Shown one piece after another: positions 1-11,629 of a stretch of DNA of 64,000 nt. Within the stretch, counting starts at the first letter, position 1. Every line of letters starts with the position of its first letter. The stretch is from Oscheius onirici. Taxonomy: Eukaryota > Nematoda > Chromadorea > Rhabditida > Rhabditidae. The stretch lies in assembly GCA_932521025.1 (NCBI GenBank), contig OW051471.1, positions 6,386,001 through 6,450,000 of the forward strand, written 5' to 3'. The position numbers and the translations under genes were made by a program. Under the pieces are notes generated by a model. It was not told the origin of the DNA and made no database searches. It saw nothing but the letters and a program-made list of their open reading frames with translations.

Positions 1-817
1 CGTAATAGACGACTCTCTACGCGGAAGACGACCACTTCCAGGAGCTGAATCTATCTCAAACTTTTCAGAAAAAGTCAGTTACCACTGTTCGTTTGTCTCA
101 TCAAGAATCTCTTACAAGGAAGACGGGACTCACGACGAGCGGATGACTGCATGCTGCCCATAGCTGAAATAGAGCTGAGACAAGAGGAAATTGAGGAGAT
201 TAGTTGCGTCATTAGATGAGCTATTGGGAATAAAAACACGTTTAAACTACTGCCTAATGTCAAGGAGAGAACACATTTTTCACGCTTGTGAACGCATGTC
301 TTTTACTGTTCTTGTGCTCACGTTTCCAAATCAAAGCGTAATAATTTGTCTATCTTGTTCTAGTTAAACAGCGCGTATCTTTTTGAATACGATCAGTTAC
401 CTCCACTAGGAAAGAAAGAGCTCAATAGAGAGGCAATAAGCTCCGAGAATGCTCGATGGACGGTGTTGCTCAAGTGGAAAGGCTGGAATCGATGTAGGAG
501 GAGAGGCTTTGTATCAGGAGGGATTACGACTGAGGTGATTCTGTGGGAGCAATATCCGAGAGTGTTCCCACCCTCTAACAGACCAATTAGAACACTTTAA
601 TTTACGCACAATATCACAGCTTATTTTCGCTGGCACTTCTAAACAAATACCCCTAACATAATGTACAAAACTCGTAGCTGGAACTGTAAAAGGGAATTAT
701 GCACGCTTCCGGGCAATTCAATCTGAAGAAGAAAACACGTGCTGAAACGGCTCACTAATCCGAAGAAAAACGTGTTTGTCGATATCTGGAAGTTTTTGGT
801 CTTATAGTGGGAGTGGC
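1..817. other. No gene supported; region beyond the TBC-gene 3' end
   Basis: I see only short, poorly coding open frames here and none with a recognisable motif. The TBC-family gene on the minus strand appears to end at 818, but its last visible codons also fit a GTAAGC splice donor, so a further 3' exon of that gene could lie here. No tRNA, repeat or promoter signal stands out. Confidence 0.4.
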
Positions 818-3800
818 TTACCCGATGGCTAGATGTTCGAGAGAGAATCGTTTCTCGAAAAACTCGGCCAGTGAGGACTCAGACAAAATTGTGGCAAGAA
901 TCTGTTCGAAATTGACTCCCCAATCACCAGTGCCAATTCTAAATTATCAATTTGATTAGTCAGAATTTCAGAACAAACTCTTGGTTCTGTCCAATCCTTC
1001 TCATTTGTGCTGTCAAAGAGTCTATTTCTCCTTCCTCATTTTCTTCGCCTTCTTCTTGGTCGGCTTCTTTCATAGCAGCAGCAAGATCTTTTTCTAGCTT
1101 CTCTTGCAATTTTCGTCGTGTCTCGCCAATTTGAAGGAGCAATGTGCCTACAATTTTAATTGATTCTAGCCAATTCTCCGCTGCTCTCACCGGCCACAGC
1201 CAAGGAATGGAAAAGCGCTTGGTCACTTTCGCTGTTGTTCAACATATCGTAGAAAATCTTCCACAACTGAATAAACTGAACTTGTCCCATTTCTGGAAGT
1301 GCTTTGATCTCTTGACGAGAAGACATAAACTCCGGAGTTATCTTGGCTGTCAAAGTTGCGTCTTCACTCGTTTGAGCCTGGTATGTCTCTTCACCAGCTA
1401 GCGAGAAAGAGTCTAAACTATCTTTTCCCCATTTCACTATATAAAAATTGCCTTCACTAGCTTCATCTGCAATCTCTGGAACAGCTTCGTGGCCATCGGA
1501 TGAACTCGTGATACTTTTGGCTGTTATCAGTTCAATTAGAGAACATGCCTCGGATGTGGGCGCATCATAATTCGAGGTATTCGTGTCACTTCTTAGCTGA
1601 ACATAATTGGATCAGTCGAGACTCAAAATGTGTCCTACTCTATTAGAAGAAGATGACGCAGACAGCTGTGTTCGGCTCTTTGTTTTTTCTGTGTGAGAGG
1701 TAAGCAGAAGATCTGTTGCTTCCATTGCCATTTCCGGCTCATCATCTAAAAATTCATTAGTTTTTCGACTATGATAGCAAACAGTGCCTTTTCCACTGCA
1801 ATCCTGATTGGATATCTCATCCAGATCATCCACATGAAAAGCTGGAGATAAGTGGGCCTTGAAGATTAGTGCTAGTCTTTCGCAGCTATCCCCTAGCAGC
1901 AAAGAGGACAGAGCAAGGGCTAGATCGCGGAAAGTGAGAAGGCCACACTCGCTCACATCGAACAACTGAAACTGTTGCGGGGCGTCTTGATTCAAAACTT
2001 ACTCGGAATACTCGAATGACAAAAACGGAGGATACAGGCCATGGTAGAAGTCGAGGAAATATCTGTGCGAACAAATCAAAGTCCAGTCTGTATTGGCTGT
2101 TGGCACAAGGATCGGGCCGAGGTCGTTCTGTCAATTGAGCCGCTTTCTGACTGGCTGTTATTCCAAGACGCTGTCTCCACGAAAGTAAATGTTCTTCCTG
2201 GAAAAGTGAAAAACTGAAAGTAATATGAACTGGGCTGATTAACGGACGCCTGCTGATATCGAGGTCATTCCTTCCTTTCTCTCGAGGAGATCGCCACTTC
2301 CTTTTTCGATTAAAAATGATACTCTCAACCAGTTCGACACTACTCGTCTGGATTGGTCTAGCTATTCCTCTCGTCAGCAGTTGTCTCCGAACTGCCAACA
2401 ATGCTGCGGGCGATTTCATACCAGCTCCGAGAGCAAAAACATTCATACCAGCTCCTGTCACATCGAAAGAAGATACGAAAGACCACTCGGGAGAAGAGAC
2501 TACATCTTCGACGAGTACGACAACTACATCCACTACAACGGAGAGAACACACGTACAAAATAGACGTATCTTGTACGAGAGGAACTACCAGGCGAAGACC
2601 TTCGGTAGTAAAACGGAAGCTGGAGGAGAAACTAGACTTTTGAAAAGGAACGAGTCGGAATCATCTGGAGGTGTCTCATTCAAAAAGCCAACCAAAATAG
2701 AACCTAAGAAAGAACCACTTTTTCCAGTTATAAAGGAACCAATTGGTGGGTCTTATTTTCTTCTATTAAGACAACTCTTAGGTATGTGCTCGAAGTGTAC
2801 TGACATTACAATGACGAGTGTCGAGGAGTTGAAGAAACGATGTGACAATTGGAAGGCCATCGAGGACAACTTTTACATGACTATGGAGACAGTCAAGCCG
2901 AAAGTGAAAGAAACATATACCGACAGCGAGTGTTTCAAGACGATCAAATGCGAAGAACATCATGCTATCGTCAGGTAGTTGACAAACCGAATTTCAATTT
3001 TAGCCATATTCAGATGGCTCGACTATTCTATGTGTGATGTGCACAACTCGCCGAAAGATAAACCCGAATTTGAACTAAAGTGCAATGGAACCCACTGGAC
3101 CACAGTGCATGGATTCCCAGTTGATAGTGTCACCTGTGCCAAAAAGATTTCACTCGCTTAGGTTTTTTTACCTTCTCTCACAACATTCGGGTCTAGTAAT
3201 AAAAGGTACCTTGACCAGATTGTAAAGAACTTCCAACTCTTGTTGACTGAATTTACACTCCTTCCCAACACTTCGAATGATGCTTTTCATCTGATTGTCT
3301 TCTAGTGATTGAACCACTCGAAGTCTGTACTTCAGACGAAGAGTTTCTATTCTCTCGTTGGTGAACGTCAATCCGAAACTTCTGTACGAGTTGTTGAGCA
3401 AGTTTCCAATAGATATCTGTAAACTGACGGGAATCTGACTTCTTTCCATCTTACCCTGTCGATCTCATCTTGCTCTCCTTCGTAAATCTTTTGTGTATAT
3501 TGACTCAAAGTGACCATTGTTTCTCCTTCTTCTCTCGAGCGAATAATGGCTGATTCGTTCTGTCTGATTATTTCTAGAGCGACTTGGAACATAAACTGGA
3601 ATAATTGTATTGACAAGTCATCTTATGTTCTACTCTTGATCCCTCGAAAAAGAACAAGTCCAGAATCCGGACCGCGGCGTCAAATTTCACGTCGGAGAGA
3701 AAGATTGTAAGGAACCACGAGACAGCTACCATATCCTCAACTCCCTGACTCGAAAGTTTTTGAGCCACGCCAGGCATCACTTGCTTCAACAAATCTGTGA

Positions 3801-6800
3801 ACACTCCTACAATTTTTTACATCTGAAACGATTTGAATCGACTTACCTTGGTCAACCAAAGCTCCGACAACTTTTGTGTTATAATAATCGGGCAAGAGAC
3901 GTTCACACACCGCAACCAGTAACCAAAAAGCTTCTTCTTCTCGAGTAAATAGAAGAAGGACGGAAGTTACAATGTTCATAGCTTGGCAATATCCTGAAAA
4001 GCAATAGAATTAGTTTGATTCTTTGACCAACCAATGTTCGGATTTCTGAAGGAATAGGCGGTCAAAACTCGACGAAGTGCGTCGATTCCGAGATTCGCCT
4101 GGAAGGCTGGATGTTCTGGTAAACTTCTGGAAAGGACTGGTCATCGTGGGTTAATGTACCAACCTATGAAGATCTCTCTCAATTTCTTCCAGAGCAATCG
4201 AAAAAACTCCTTCATTTTTGCTTAACAGTTCGTCATAATATCCAGGATGCAGGGCCATTTCAAGACGAGCTCCTGAACAAATCATCCACAACTGAAATGA
4301 GAATTCTTCTTGAAAGAAAAGTGATTCAAAAACCTCTCCTCTGAAATGTAGAGGAGCTCCATCAAGTAGAAGTCTGTTCAATTCCACAGTTCTATACATT
4401 GATACATCCTTCCCGTACTCCTCCATGTGTTTTTCCCATTTTTTCTTTATTTTCTCCGATACGTCTGTTCCGAAGGGGTACAGATCGACCAGCGGCGTGT
4501 TCAACTTCTTCTTTGGTTTTCTCAAAGACTGAAAGAAGTAGAACTAAAGTGACCAAAGTTTACTTTTGAGGAAAGAAGTGATCGTTCTATTCTCAGTTTT
4601 TCCATAAAGGTGATGATTTTTGACAGAACTTTATCTCGATCCCGAATAGCTGTGAACACGACGGCTGCCTAAAGAGAATTGAACAGAGAATGCAAAAATG
4701 GTCTTACTCCTGATTTCATACAGACGAGCATGGCTCCTCCTTTGGATTTATCGTCTCCCACAATTGAATGACATTCTTCAGCAGAAGTCATCTCCAACAT
4801 TGGAAGGATGATGGATACTTGTCTCTCATTCTATACAAATGTTTCTTTTATCTGACAACTCACTCTACTGGCGAAGCAAAGAAAGTTGACCGAGAGATAC
4901 AAATGACCGATCACATGTCTTCTATCGTAGGGAGTAAAGAGACAGCATTCCACATCTCCGTCCAGTTTTTCCGTCAAAGGCAGATTGAAAAGACATCTGA
5001 AAGAATTCGTGAGTTTTCAAAGATGCTCGACCAACAGCCTCGAAACGACTCTTTCCCTCCATAAATTTCCACGAGATAAGACACACGTTCGTGCTTTAGA
5101 ACTAACTCTTTTTCTCAAACTTGTACTTGTTTTCTTTGCTGTTCAGTATCATTGGTCATGGTTGTCTCAATTGATCGGTACAAGGTCATCTACTGTCGTG
5201 TTCAGTCCCAAATGATTCGTTCTGTTCGCTGTTATTCATTTTTTTGTAGGAACATTGACAAAAGAACACCTGACGGGCGAAGAAAAACACCGCACTCTTC
5301 TTTTCTCCAACTTCTAGATCTCTCACAAAGATCCTATGGACAGATTAACTGTCGCTTTGAGGGAGACATCGGATGACGAACCGTCTGAACAATCTCCGCA
5401 AATGTTTGAAATTAGCTACAACGATGACTTTCCTCTCGGTTGGTTTGCTTTATTTTCGTCTAGACTCTAGAGAGTTACAGCCAAGAAAAGATCTTTCGCC
5501 AAGATGAGAACAACTTCGGTCATACCCGAATTACCCGAAGGCCGTCGAAAAGAGTTTTCTTTTTCCAGCTTGGACAGGTGAGTGTACAGATATAAAGAAT
5601 GTTTCTCTCAGTATATCAGTGGAACTCGATGAATATCGTCCTTTGAACTACGGCTTGTCAATGACCACGACGGACCTGACTGTTAAAGAAGCAAACAAAA
5701 GGATGCTCGGAATCATTGTGCCACTATTCGAAGAGATTTTTGACACGGAAAATATGGTATCGTAGTGACCGTTACTGGTATTTTTTTCGAGTTTTTATAG
5801 ACGATCAGATCTCACAAAATGGCAGAGTCTGCTCTGTTCAACCAGTATTTGCATTTTTCTCGTGATCTACAACGAGTCGATCCCTCTACTGGCTCTGTGG
5901 AAGAGCGACTCGCCTTTTTTCTGAATGTCCACAATCTGATGGTGCTTCATATGATGGGCAAATGGGGACCGCCGACCGACTTATGGCAAAGAAGAAAAGT
6001 TTGATCTTTTTAGAGTTATAAAGAAACTTTTAGTTCCTTAACACAACTTATTATCAAATTCACGAGCACAAATACTCGCTTCAATCAATAGTCAACGGCA
6101 TTCTCAGAAATAATCGGCGTGGACACGGGATGTTGTGGAAGCCTTTTGGGAAGGACGACCTTCGACTTCCGGTACTTAAAAAACTATGACTCTCTCTATC
6201 TTAACTAGCTAATTCTACCGAACTGCAACTCTCTGGTACATTTCGCTCTGATCAGTGGAACCAAGTCATCTCCCAGATTAACAGCTTATTCCGACCAGGT
6301 AAACGAACTTTTTAAAGTAAAGAAAGTTCAGCACATTTGGGAAGAAATGCATCTTAACGCGGTTGACTACTTGCTCAACGACAAGAATTTGCTAGTAGAC
6401 ACGAAAAGACAGACACTCTACATACCAAAGGTTTTCAAATGGTACACTTTGGACTTTGGGGGAACACAGGCTAAGGTATTTCTGTTTTGTGAAGAGCTAA
6501 TGGATAAGATTTAGTGTTTGGAATGGATACTGAAAAGACTGAAGGACGATACAGCTGAAAAGGCGGAGAGTCTTCGAGAGATGATTCAAAGCCAAGACTA
6601 TACTCTGGAGTATTTCCCCTACGACTGGGAATACAATGGTGCTGAACCAGAAGAAGAGAGATGATACGAGTTTGTAAAAATGAAGATCTTGCCTGAACGA
6701 TTCGCTCCTCTGTCTGGCATCCAGATCTCTCTTCAGAAACGAGGCAGATGTTTTCCGACCTCGTCGTTTGTGGTTTTCCATTAATGCTTTCCTCCTCAAG

Positions 6801-7819
6801 TGATTGTCTTCGGAGAATCCTTCTTCCTCTATCAACTGTTTCATAGCGATATTCGCCAGTTGAGAAGCCAGAGCGTATGTGTCGTCAAAATTGAGGAAGA
6901 GGGAGAAAGAATACTTCTCACTTCGAGTGTAGATAACCAGACTCTGTGGGAAAATGAACGACGTCTCTTTTTCCAATCTCTTAATTAGAAAATTGGTCGA
7001 TCGAATGGAAAAAAATACCACAACATCTGTCCATTTTTCCATTATGCGGATCTCATTCCCCATTATGAAGGAATAAAAACAGACGAAGTTGACCGATAGG
7101 AACATTTCTCCGTGAACAGGTACTCCATTCCAATAGCAACATTTGTAATCTAAAAATAGTGTTAGAATGAAGCGGCATTCGACTAACAATTGACGAGTCT
7201 CTCGTCGGAAGGCAGACTGAACAAGGTATGGAATCTGGCGCCGACAGCTCTGTTATCGAAAGAATCCAATTCTTCTGAATGTTTTTGTTTCACAGCTACT
7301 TTATGACTCACCACTGACACCTACAATTGAAGCGGCTTCAATGTTTCCGATGCTTTCTATTTTGCAAAGAATGTACTTCCGTACATCCTTTTCACTAGGA
7401 AGGAAATCAAAAACAATTGTGAGGTTCAAATATATATGCCTACTTACTTAGACACGGGACAACATTAGTCTCCAACCATGCCATGTGTTCGTCGATTTCA
7501 TGTCGTTCAACTGCCACAGCCAGAACTGAAACCTTTTCTGCTGAAAAAATAGGAGATCGACCCACCTATACATATATGTACATCGATATCTTCGAAATCG
7601 TAGATAATTCTGAAGGGGGACGGTCGTGTATCCAGAACAGAATCCAAAGTGGCAACTAGCAAAGACGACAATCCTCGGGTTCCATGTCCTTTTCGTCTTT
7701 GTAGTTTAAAACAAGACGAGGAGAACTCGGTCCTCCTATTTCGAACGAATTACGTTTCTAACATAAACTTACCAAAAGGCATCGCCGAAAACAGTGTGTT
7801 CAGGTCTAATCCAGACCAT
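818..7819 (-). CDS. TBC1D8/TBC1D9-type Rab GTPase-activating protein (two GRAM domains, TBC domain, EF-hand-like region)
   Basis: Multi-exon gene read from [12 protein letters not shown] at 7819. Domains in order match the TBC1D8/9 family: N-terminal block with LQRRKGHG (about 7690); GRAM1 with [13 protein letters not shown] and the linker [12 protein letters not shown] (7190-6694); GRAM2 with [20 protein letters not shown] (4996-4870); TBC domain (about 4525-3500) with the Arg-finger motif IERDLHR and the Gln-finger YCQ, plus [20 protein letters not shown]; then the EF-hand-like block [13 protein letters not shown] (2010-1900), a late conserved exon with [15 protein letters not shown], and the terminal [15 protein letters not shown] motif near 900. 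TBC domains accelerate GTP hydrolysis by Rab GTPases on endomembranes. Two introns are large and contain other genes: 6692-4997, whose donor is GC (CAG then GCAAG), and 3209-2198. The stop at 820-818 coincides with a possible splice donor, so the C-terminus is uncertain. Family assignment is strong; exact orthology to TBC1D8 or TBC1D9 is not settled. Confidence 0.9.
2316..3161 (+). CDS. Secreted Thr/Ser-rich, cysteine-containing protein nested in a TBC-gene intron
   Basis: Three exons fit: 2316-2745, 2782-2974 and 3014-3161. The ATG at 2316 begins a hydrophobic signal peptide (about residues 1-22, ending near LVSSC). There follow a repeated IPAP motif (DFIPAP, TFIPAP), a Thr/Ser run ([12 protein letters not shown]) typical of O-glycosylated linkers, a basic region, and a C-terminal domain with spaced cysteines ([38 protein letters not shown]). 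Splicing 2974 to 3014 keeps the frame and adds the last cysteines; using the nearer acceptor at 3000 would stop early. I do not recognise the family, although this signal peptide/linker/Cys-domain plan is common among nematode secreted proteins. The gene lies wholly inside the 3209-2198 intron of the minus-strand TBC gene, on the opposite strand. Confidence 0.7.
5336..6664 (+). CDS. DUF547 domain protein nested in a TBC-gene intron
   Basis: Multi-exon plus-strand gene. Visible stretches include [71 protein letters not shown] and the C-terminal FPYDWEYNG. The [14 protein letters not shown] segment and the tyrosine-rich end match the DUF547 family (Pfam), whose biochemical role is unclear. The first exon is placed at the ATG at 5336, directly after a CTTCTAG that could be a (trans-)splice acceptor; the next junction (5438 to about 5487) keeps the frame only if the acceptor TTACAG is used. 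An upstream exon is possible. The gene ends with TGA at 6662-6664, only 28 bases from the TBC exon that ends at 6693, and is completely enclosed in the TBC intron 6692-4997 on the opposite strand. Confidence 0.75.
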
Positions 7820-8292
7820 TTTTGAAGTCACCTTCCGTGTCTCATACCAAACCTGCAAAAAGTGCGACCTATATCGATTTTCACAAGCTGTTGTATGAAA
7901 TAGACTCGAATTCAGCAAATTATTGTGGGGCTGGACAAAAGAACGAAACGATTGTTTGCTTTGAGTCAACAGTCGTTCAATTCGAACATTTAGCTATACT
8001 TTCAGTTCGAAATGATCACAATAAAGTTGGTAATCAGTCTTACTGTTAGCAGTAACAATCTTAAAAAGGAACAGCAGACAGGACATATGGACTTCTTATC
8101 AGGAACAATGTGCTATTTTTGTTTACATGTAGAACAAACGCTAGCTTCGATCCAATGAAAATAACGTCTGTTAGAAACAACAAATTTCAATCTTAATATA
8201 TAGGTACGTGTTATGGATATGTGAACCGTTTGATCTGATCAATTTTTGATAAACTATTTATTCCATCTTATCAAAAAGATCCGTACAAAATA

Positions 8293-9767
8293 TCACTCAG
8301 ATTTAGTTTCAGGGTCCATTTTAAGAGGAATTTTCATAGACGATATGGCAAGCAGAAGAGCGACCTGAGTGGCAAAGAAAGGCACAAACACAGAATAACC
8401 GTAAGTAGAGATTAGAAGAGAAAGTGGCGATCCGGCAAGAATGGGACCAACTGAAAACCAATAGTAATTGAAAATAAAACCTACAGTTGGCTAGAAAGGA
8501 AATGAATGCGCTTGCAGAGCCGGCGATATGTTGTTCTCCAGCGAGGGAAGATATGAGACACCAAATGTTCAGCGAAGCATTTGTGAAAAAACCACACAAT
8601 AAGCCGAAAGCTACATACTGTTGCTGAAAAACAGTAACGATTGCACTTTATGGAAAATTTATGATGGTTTTCATTTATGGAAAAACTTACCGGAAAACTG
8701 GTTGATATCATGTATGAAAGCAACATTCCGGTGCTGAGAGCAACCCCGACGATTTTTCGAGCAGATTCTTCTGGAAGCCGAGCAGAAACTTGGTCGAGGA
8801 GAAAACCAGAAAGCAAAGTTCCAACTAGTCTGAAATAAACGGGTTATATAGTCTGTAAAGTAGCTACTGAGAATAATTAGTCCTTTAAATTTAGAACAAA
8901 ATCGTTGGGTCCCGACACGAGTAGGACTAAATTTAAATGACTAATTATTCTCAGTAGCTACTTTACAGACTATAGTGCTCCAGAAAAAAATTACCCGGCT
9001 GTTTCGTATGCCATCAGAAAAGAGGATACGGGTAGCTTTTGATCTTCTAAATACAATGGTAGCCAAGTTTCAGAAACCGTTCGCACCTAAAAATTTGAAA
9101 ATCACGAAGACTGGGGATAACTCACCTCCAGAGTAAAAATATAAGACATCGCTACGCCCCAAATGACATTTGAGGATATTATTTTCCAAAACGACGAACC
9201 CGCTTCGGGTTTTGATGTGACTGCCGTCGAACTGCTGTCATCTGATCGGAGAAAATATACAGAAACACAGCCAAATATCAGCGAATTACATCCTGAAGGA
9301 AAAATGAAACGAAACGTTTGAAATAAAACTACCTAGATACAGGCTAACATCTCGCCAATAATAACTTCCTAACATAGGAAGCATTAGTCCGGAAAGTGTG
9401 GAGCCGCATCCGAGCAAAGAAAACATTGTACCAAAGGAAGATCCTTCATACCACTGAAAATTTGTAAAACGGAAAAATTGTAGGAAAAACCAACTTTTGC
9501 AACCAATTTTGTGGCTGGAATCCAAGCAGCCCCTTGAACAGATCCAATAGCTAGTACAGCGATTAAAAATGTGCTAAATGAATAGACGTAAGCTGAAAAT
9601 AAAAGTTAAGACAGTGTTGTTAAAGATTCTACCAAGAAGAATTGAAGCTGCTGAGGCGACAGCTAAACCGAAAAGGAGAATGGCGACCGGCGAGAACTTG
9701 TCCACAGCGATTCCGAACAGCAACTTGCTGACAGTGAAGCATACTGATTGTAACGAGACAATCAGAC
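8293..9767 (-). CDS. Glucose-6-phosphate transporter-like MFS protein (SLC37A4 family), 5' end not found
   Basis: Exons read on the minus strand give GLIVSLQSVCFTVSKLLFGI, FLIAVLAIGSVQGAAWIPAT, GTMFSLLGCGSTLSGL, YIFTLEVRTVSETWLPLYL, TLLSGFLLDQVSARL, SLAGEQHIAGSASAFISFLA, GPILAGSPLSLLI and the C-terminus PETKSE. The order and many positions match SLC37A4, the endoplasmic reticulum antiporter that exchanges glucose-6-phosphate for phosphate, including the AGSASAFISFLAN segment (GTSHAIVGLMAN in the human protein) and several membrane helices. The first solid exon begins at 9767 after a splice acceptor. The N-terminal segment with the first helix (about 50-60 residues) could not be identified in the roughly 300 bases before the next gene, so the 5' end is a cryptic small exon, missing, or a gap. 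The 167-bp intron near 8830-8996 holds a perfect-looking hairpin. Substrate is inferred from family only. Confidence 0.8.
8847..8974. repeat. Short inverted repeat (48-bp arms) inside an SLC37A4-like intron
   Basis: The left arm 8847-8894 and right arm 8927-8974 are reverse complements over 48 bases with one mismatch, separated by 32 bases. The arms include CTACTGAGAATAATTAG and its complement. The element sits inside an intron of the minus-strand transporter gene. It looks like a miniature foldback element, and its transcript would form a long hairpin. No flanking target duplication is clear. Confidence 0.85.
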
Positions 9768-10067
9768 CTGAAAGACTGTATTTTCATGAAATTTTGTTCG
9801 AAACAATGAATTGGACAACCAACAATTGAAATAGATGATGAAATTCGTAAGTTTATTTTAGCATTTTCTTATGACAATTGACCAACTTTTTGAAGACCCG
9901 AATCTTAGAAATCTGTGAGCAGAAATCTGCGAAAGTCATTATGAGCCTATTACGAAACAACGAGAACAAGAAAACAAAACAAGTAGCTAGAAATTACTAA
10001 AAATGTATATACAACACAGCCCTAAAAATTTAGTAAGCACAAGATGCTAAACACAAAGAAAAATACC

Positions 10068-11186
10068 TCAGGGTTTGTATGTTCTTATCAACTGACAGAA
10101 AAGTTCGTAGAAAAGGAACGCGCAACCAGAATTGGCAGCTGCTTTGATTTGGCTGGGCCAGAGTCCTTTGAAAAGTCCATATGGAGATTCGTGTTTAATC
10201 ACATGAGCTATGGCTTTTAGCATCCCGTGCTGATATCTCGATGCTTTTCCAAAGCCTTTTCTTTCAAACCCGTTCATTTGAAGACGATGTCGGATCATAT
10301 CCAGTGGATAGAGAATCTGAATAGTGAAAAATGAAAAGAAAGATAGAAAACGAAACTGTTTTTGCTACTGTACCGGCAGTAGCTCCAGAGATCAGAACAC
10401 CCGTTGTTTCAAAATTTGGATAAATATTGTTCCACAGATCGTTGAAAGCGTTGTAAAAAGAAAATTGTAGTCCGGTGAAAGGCGCTATTTGCACGATACT
10501 TGGCACCCATCCACGGAAATAGCCGGGAATTCCTTCTCTTTTCCAGATGTGTCTAGTAGCGTGTAATGTTCCTATACGTTTCAATGAAGTTTGTCTAGAA
10601 AAGAAGCCACCTCTATAAACTACTCCTTGATTCCCTTGCGACACTAGACGCGTTCTAATAACATCGAGAGGCATGGCACACGTCATAGCGATACAGCCGG
10701 CTAAACTTCCGCACAAAAAGTCAGATGATGCTGGAGACAGTCGCCGAGCCACCTTTACGAAAATGTTGAAAAGTTAATACAAAAAGAACCTACGATTGAG
10801 GACAAAAACTCGAAAGATGAAAATTGAACGAGTCCGTACATTGCAGAAAGACCCTGTGCCGGAACGTGACCTTTCCATAGAGCTCCATAGCCTTCTTCTT
10901 TAAAAATTAACTGCATTGACTGGAAGACTCCCTAACAAAAAAGATGAAAAGAAAGATGTTGTTACTTTGTACTTTCCAGGTCTTTTTCCTCGAATTGGCT
11001 CTTCTTGCAATTGAAATCTGATTTTTAAGACATCGAGAGGCTGTATTAATAATCTAGTTGCGATCCCACTAGCTAACCCAGCTTCACTGCAAAAGAATAT
11101 GAAGCAAAGGCTAACAAATTTGAATACCTATGTTCGGTCGTTGTAAGCTCTCTACCGTTTATTGCCTCATGATGATATCCTACCAT
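10068..11186 (-). CDS. Mitochondrial carrier, thiamine pyrophosphate transporter type (SLC25A19)
   Basis: Starts MVGYHHEAINGRE at 11186, like the MVGYDPK start of human SLC25A19. Three mitochondrial-carrier repeats are visible with the signature P-x-D/E-x-x-K/R: QPLDVLKIRFQLQ in repeat 1, MPLDVIRTRLVSQG in repeat 2, and YPLD-type in repeat 3 leading into HRLQMNGFER. Between them are EEGYGALWKGHVPAQ and WKREGIPGYFRGWVPS, and the C-terminus reads FKGLWPSQIKAAANSG then YELFCQLIRTYKP. This order and the GFER/GLFKGL end match the mitochondrial inner-membrane thiamine pyrophosphate carrier rather than other SLC25 members. Introns are short. The 5' untranslated exon begins after a TATTTTAG acceptor just before the ATG. 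Substrate is inferred from family resemblance. Confidence 0.85.
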
Positions 11187-11341
11187 GTCCTGCTCTCCTA
11201 GCTAAAATATGCAAATAATCGTGAAAATGTAGCAAGAAAAGTTCCGTTCCAAGAAAATAAAGATGAAATAGGAAATGAAAATATGTACAAAGAAAAGGAG
11301 AAATCATCAAAACGCTAGTGCAAGTATAAGCAGGGAAAAAA

Positions 11342-11476
11342 TTAAAACAGACCTAAGTCTTGCTTCGTCATGTCGATCTCCTTTTGGATAGTCGAAAACA
11401 TTCGAATAGGAGCCCGACGCAAGAGCACAAATATCATATATGTTGTTAGGACTATGGCAAATTTATGGAAAGTCAT
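11342..11476 (-). CDS. Possible 44-residue single-pass membrane protein upstream of the SLC25A19-like gene
   Basis: A 44-codon ATG-started frame reads MTFHKFAIVLTTYMIFVLLR and continues RAPIRMFSTIQKEIDMTKQD. It has one hydrophobic segment (about residues 5-20) followed by a basic turn, the pattern of a small mitochondrial or ER tail protein. It lies about 155 bases upstream of the carrier gene on the same strand and could be a separate small gene, an upstream ORF in the same transcript, or a first exon (a donor-like GGTCTG follows). I do not recognise it. Confidence 0.35.
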   Translation of the reverse strand: MTFHKFAIVLTTYMIFVLLRRAPIRMFSTIQKEIDMTKQDLGLF

Positions 11477-11629
11477 GCTGAAAATGGTGTAGTTAGACTC
11501 AATCGGAGATTGTAAGAACTAGTTTGTTAGAACCGAGGTTTGACACATGGTTTGAACGCATTTGTTTTGAGAACAAAAACGAGAGTGGAATTGAAGAATG
11601 ATTGCCAAAGTGGAGAAAAGGAAGAACGG

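Noticed and set aside
481-530. TVLLKWKGWN-like frame, resembling the core of a chromodomain
   Set aside because: Only about 12 residues match; the aromatic cage spacing and flanking domain are missing.
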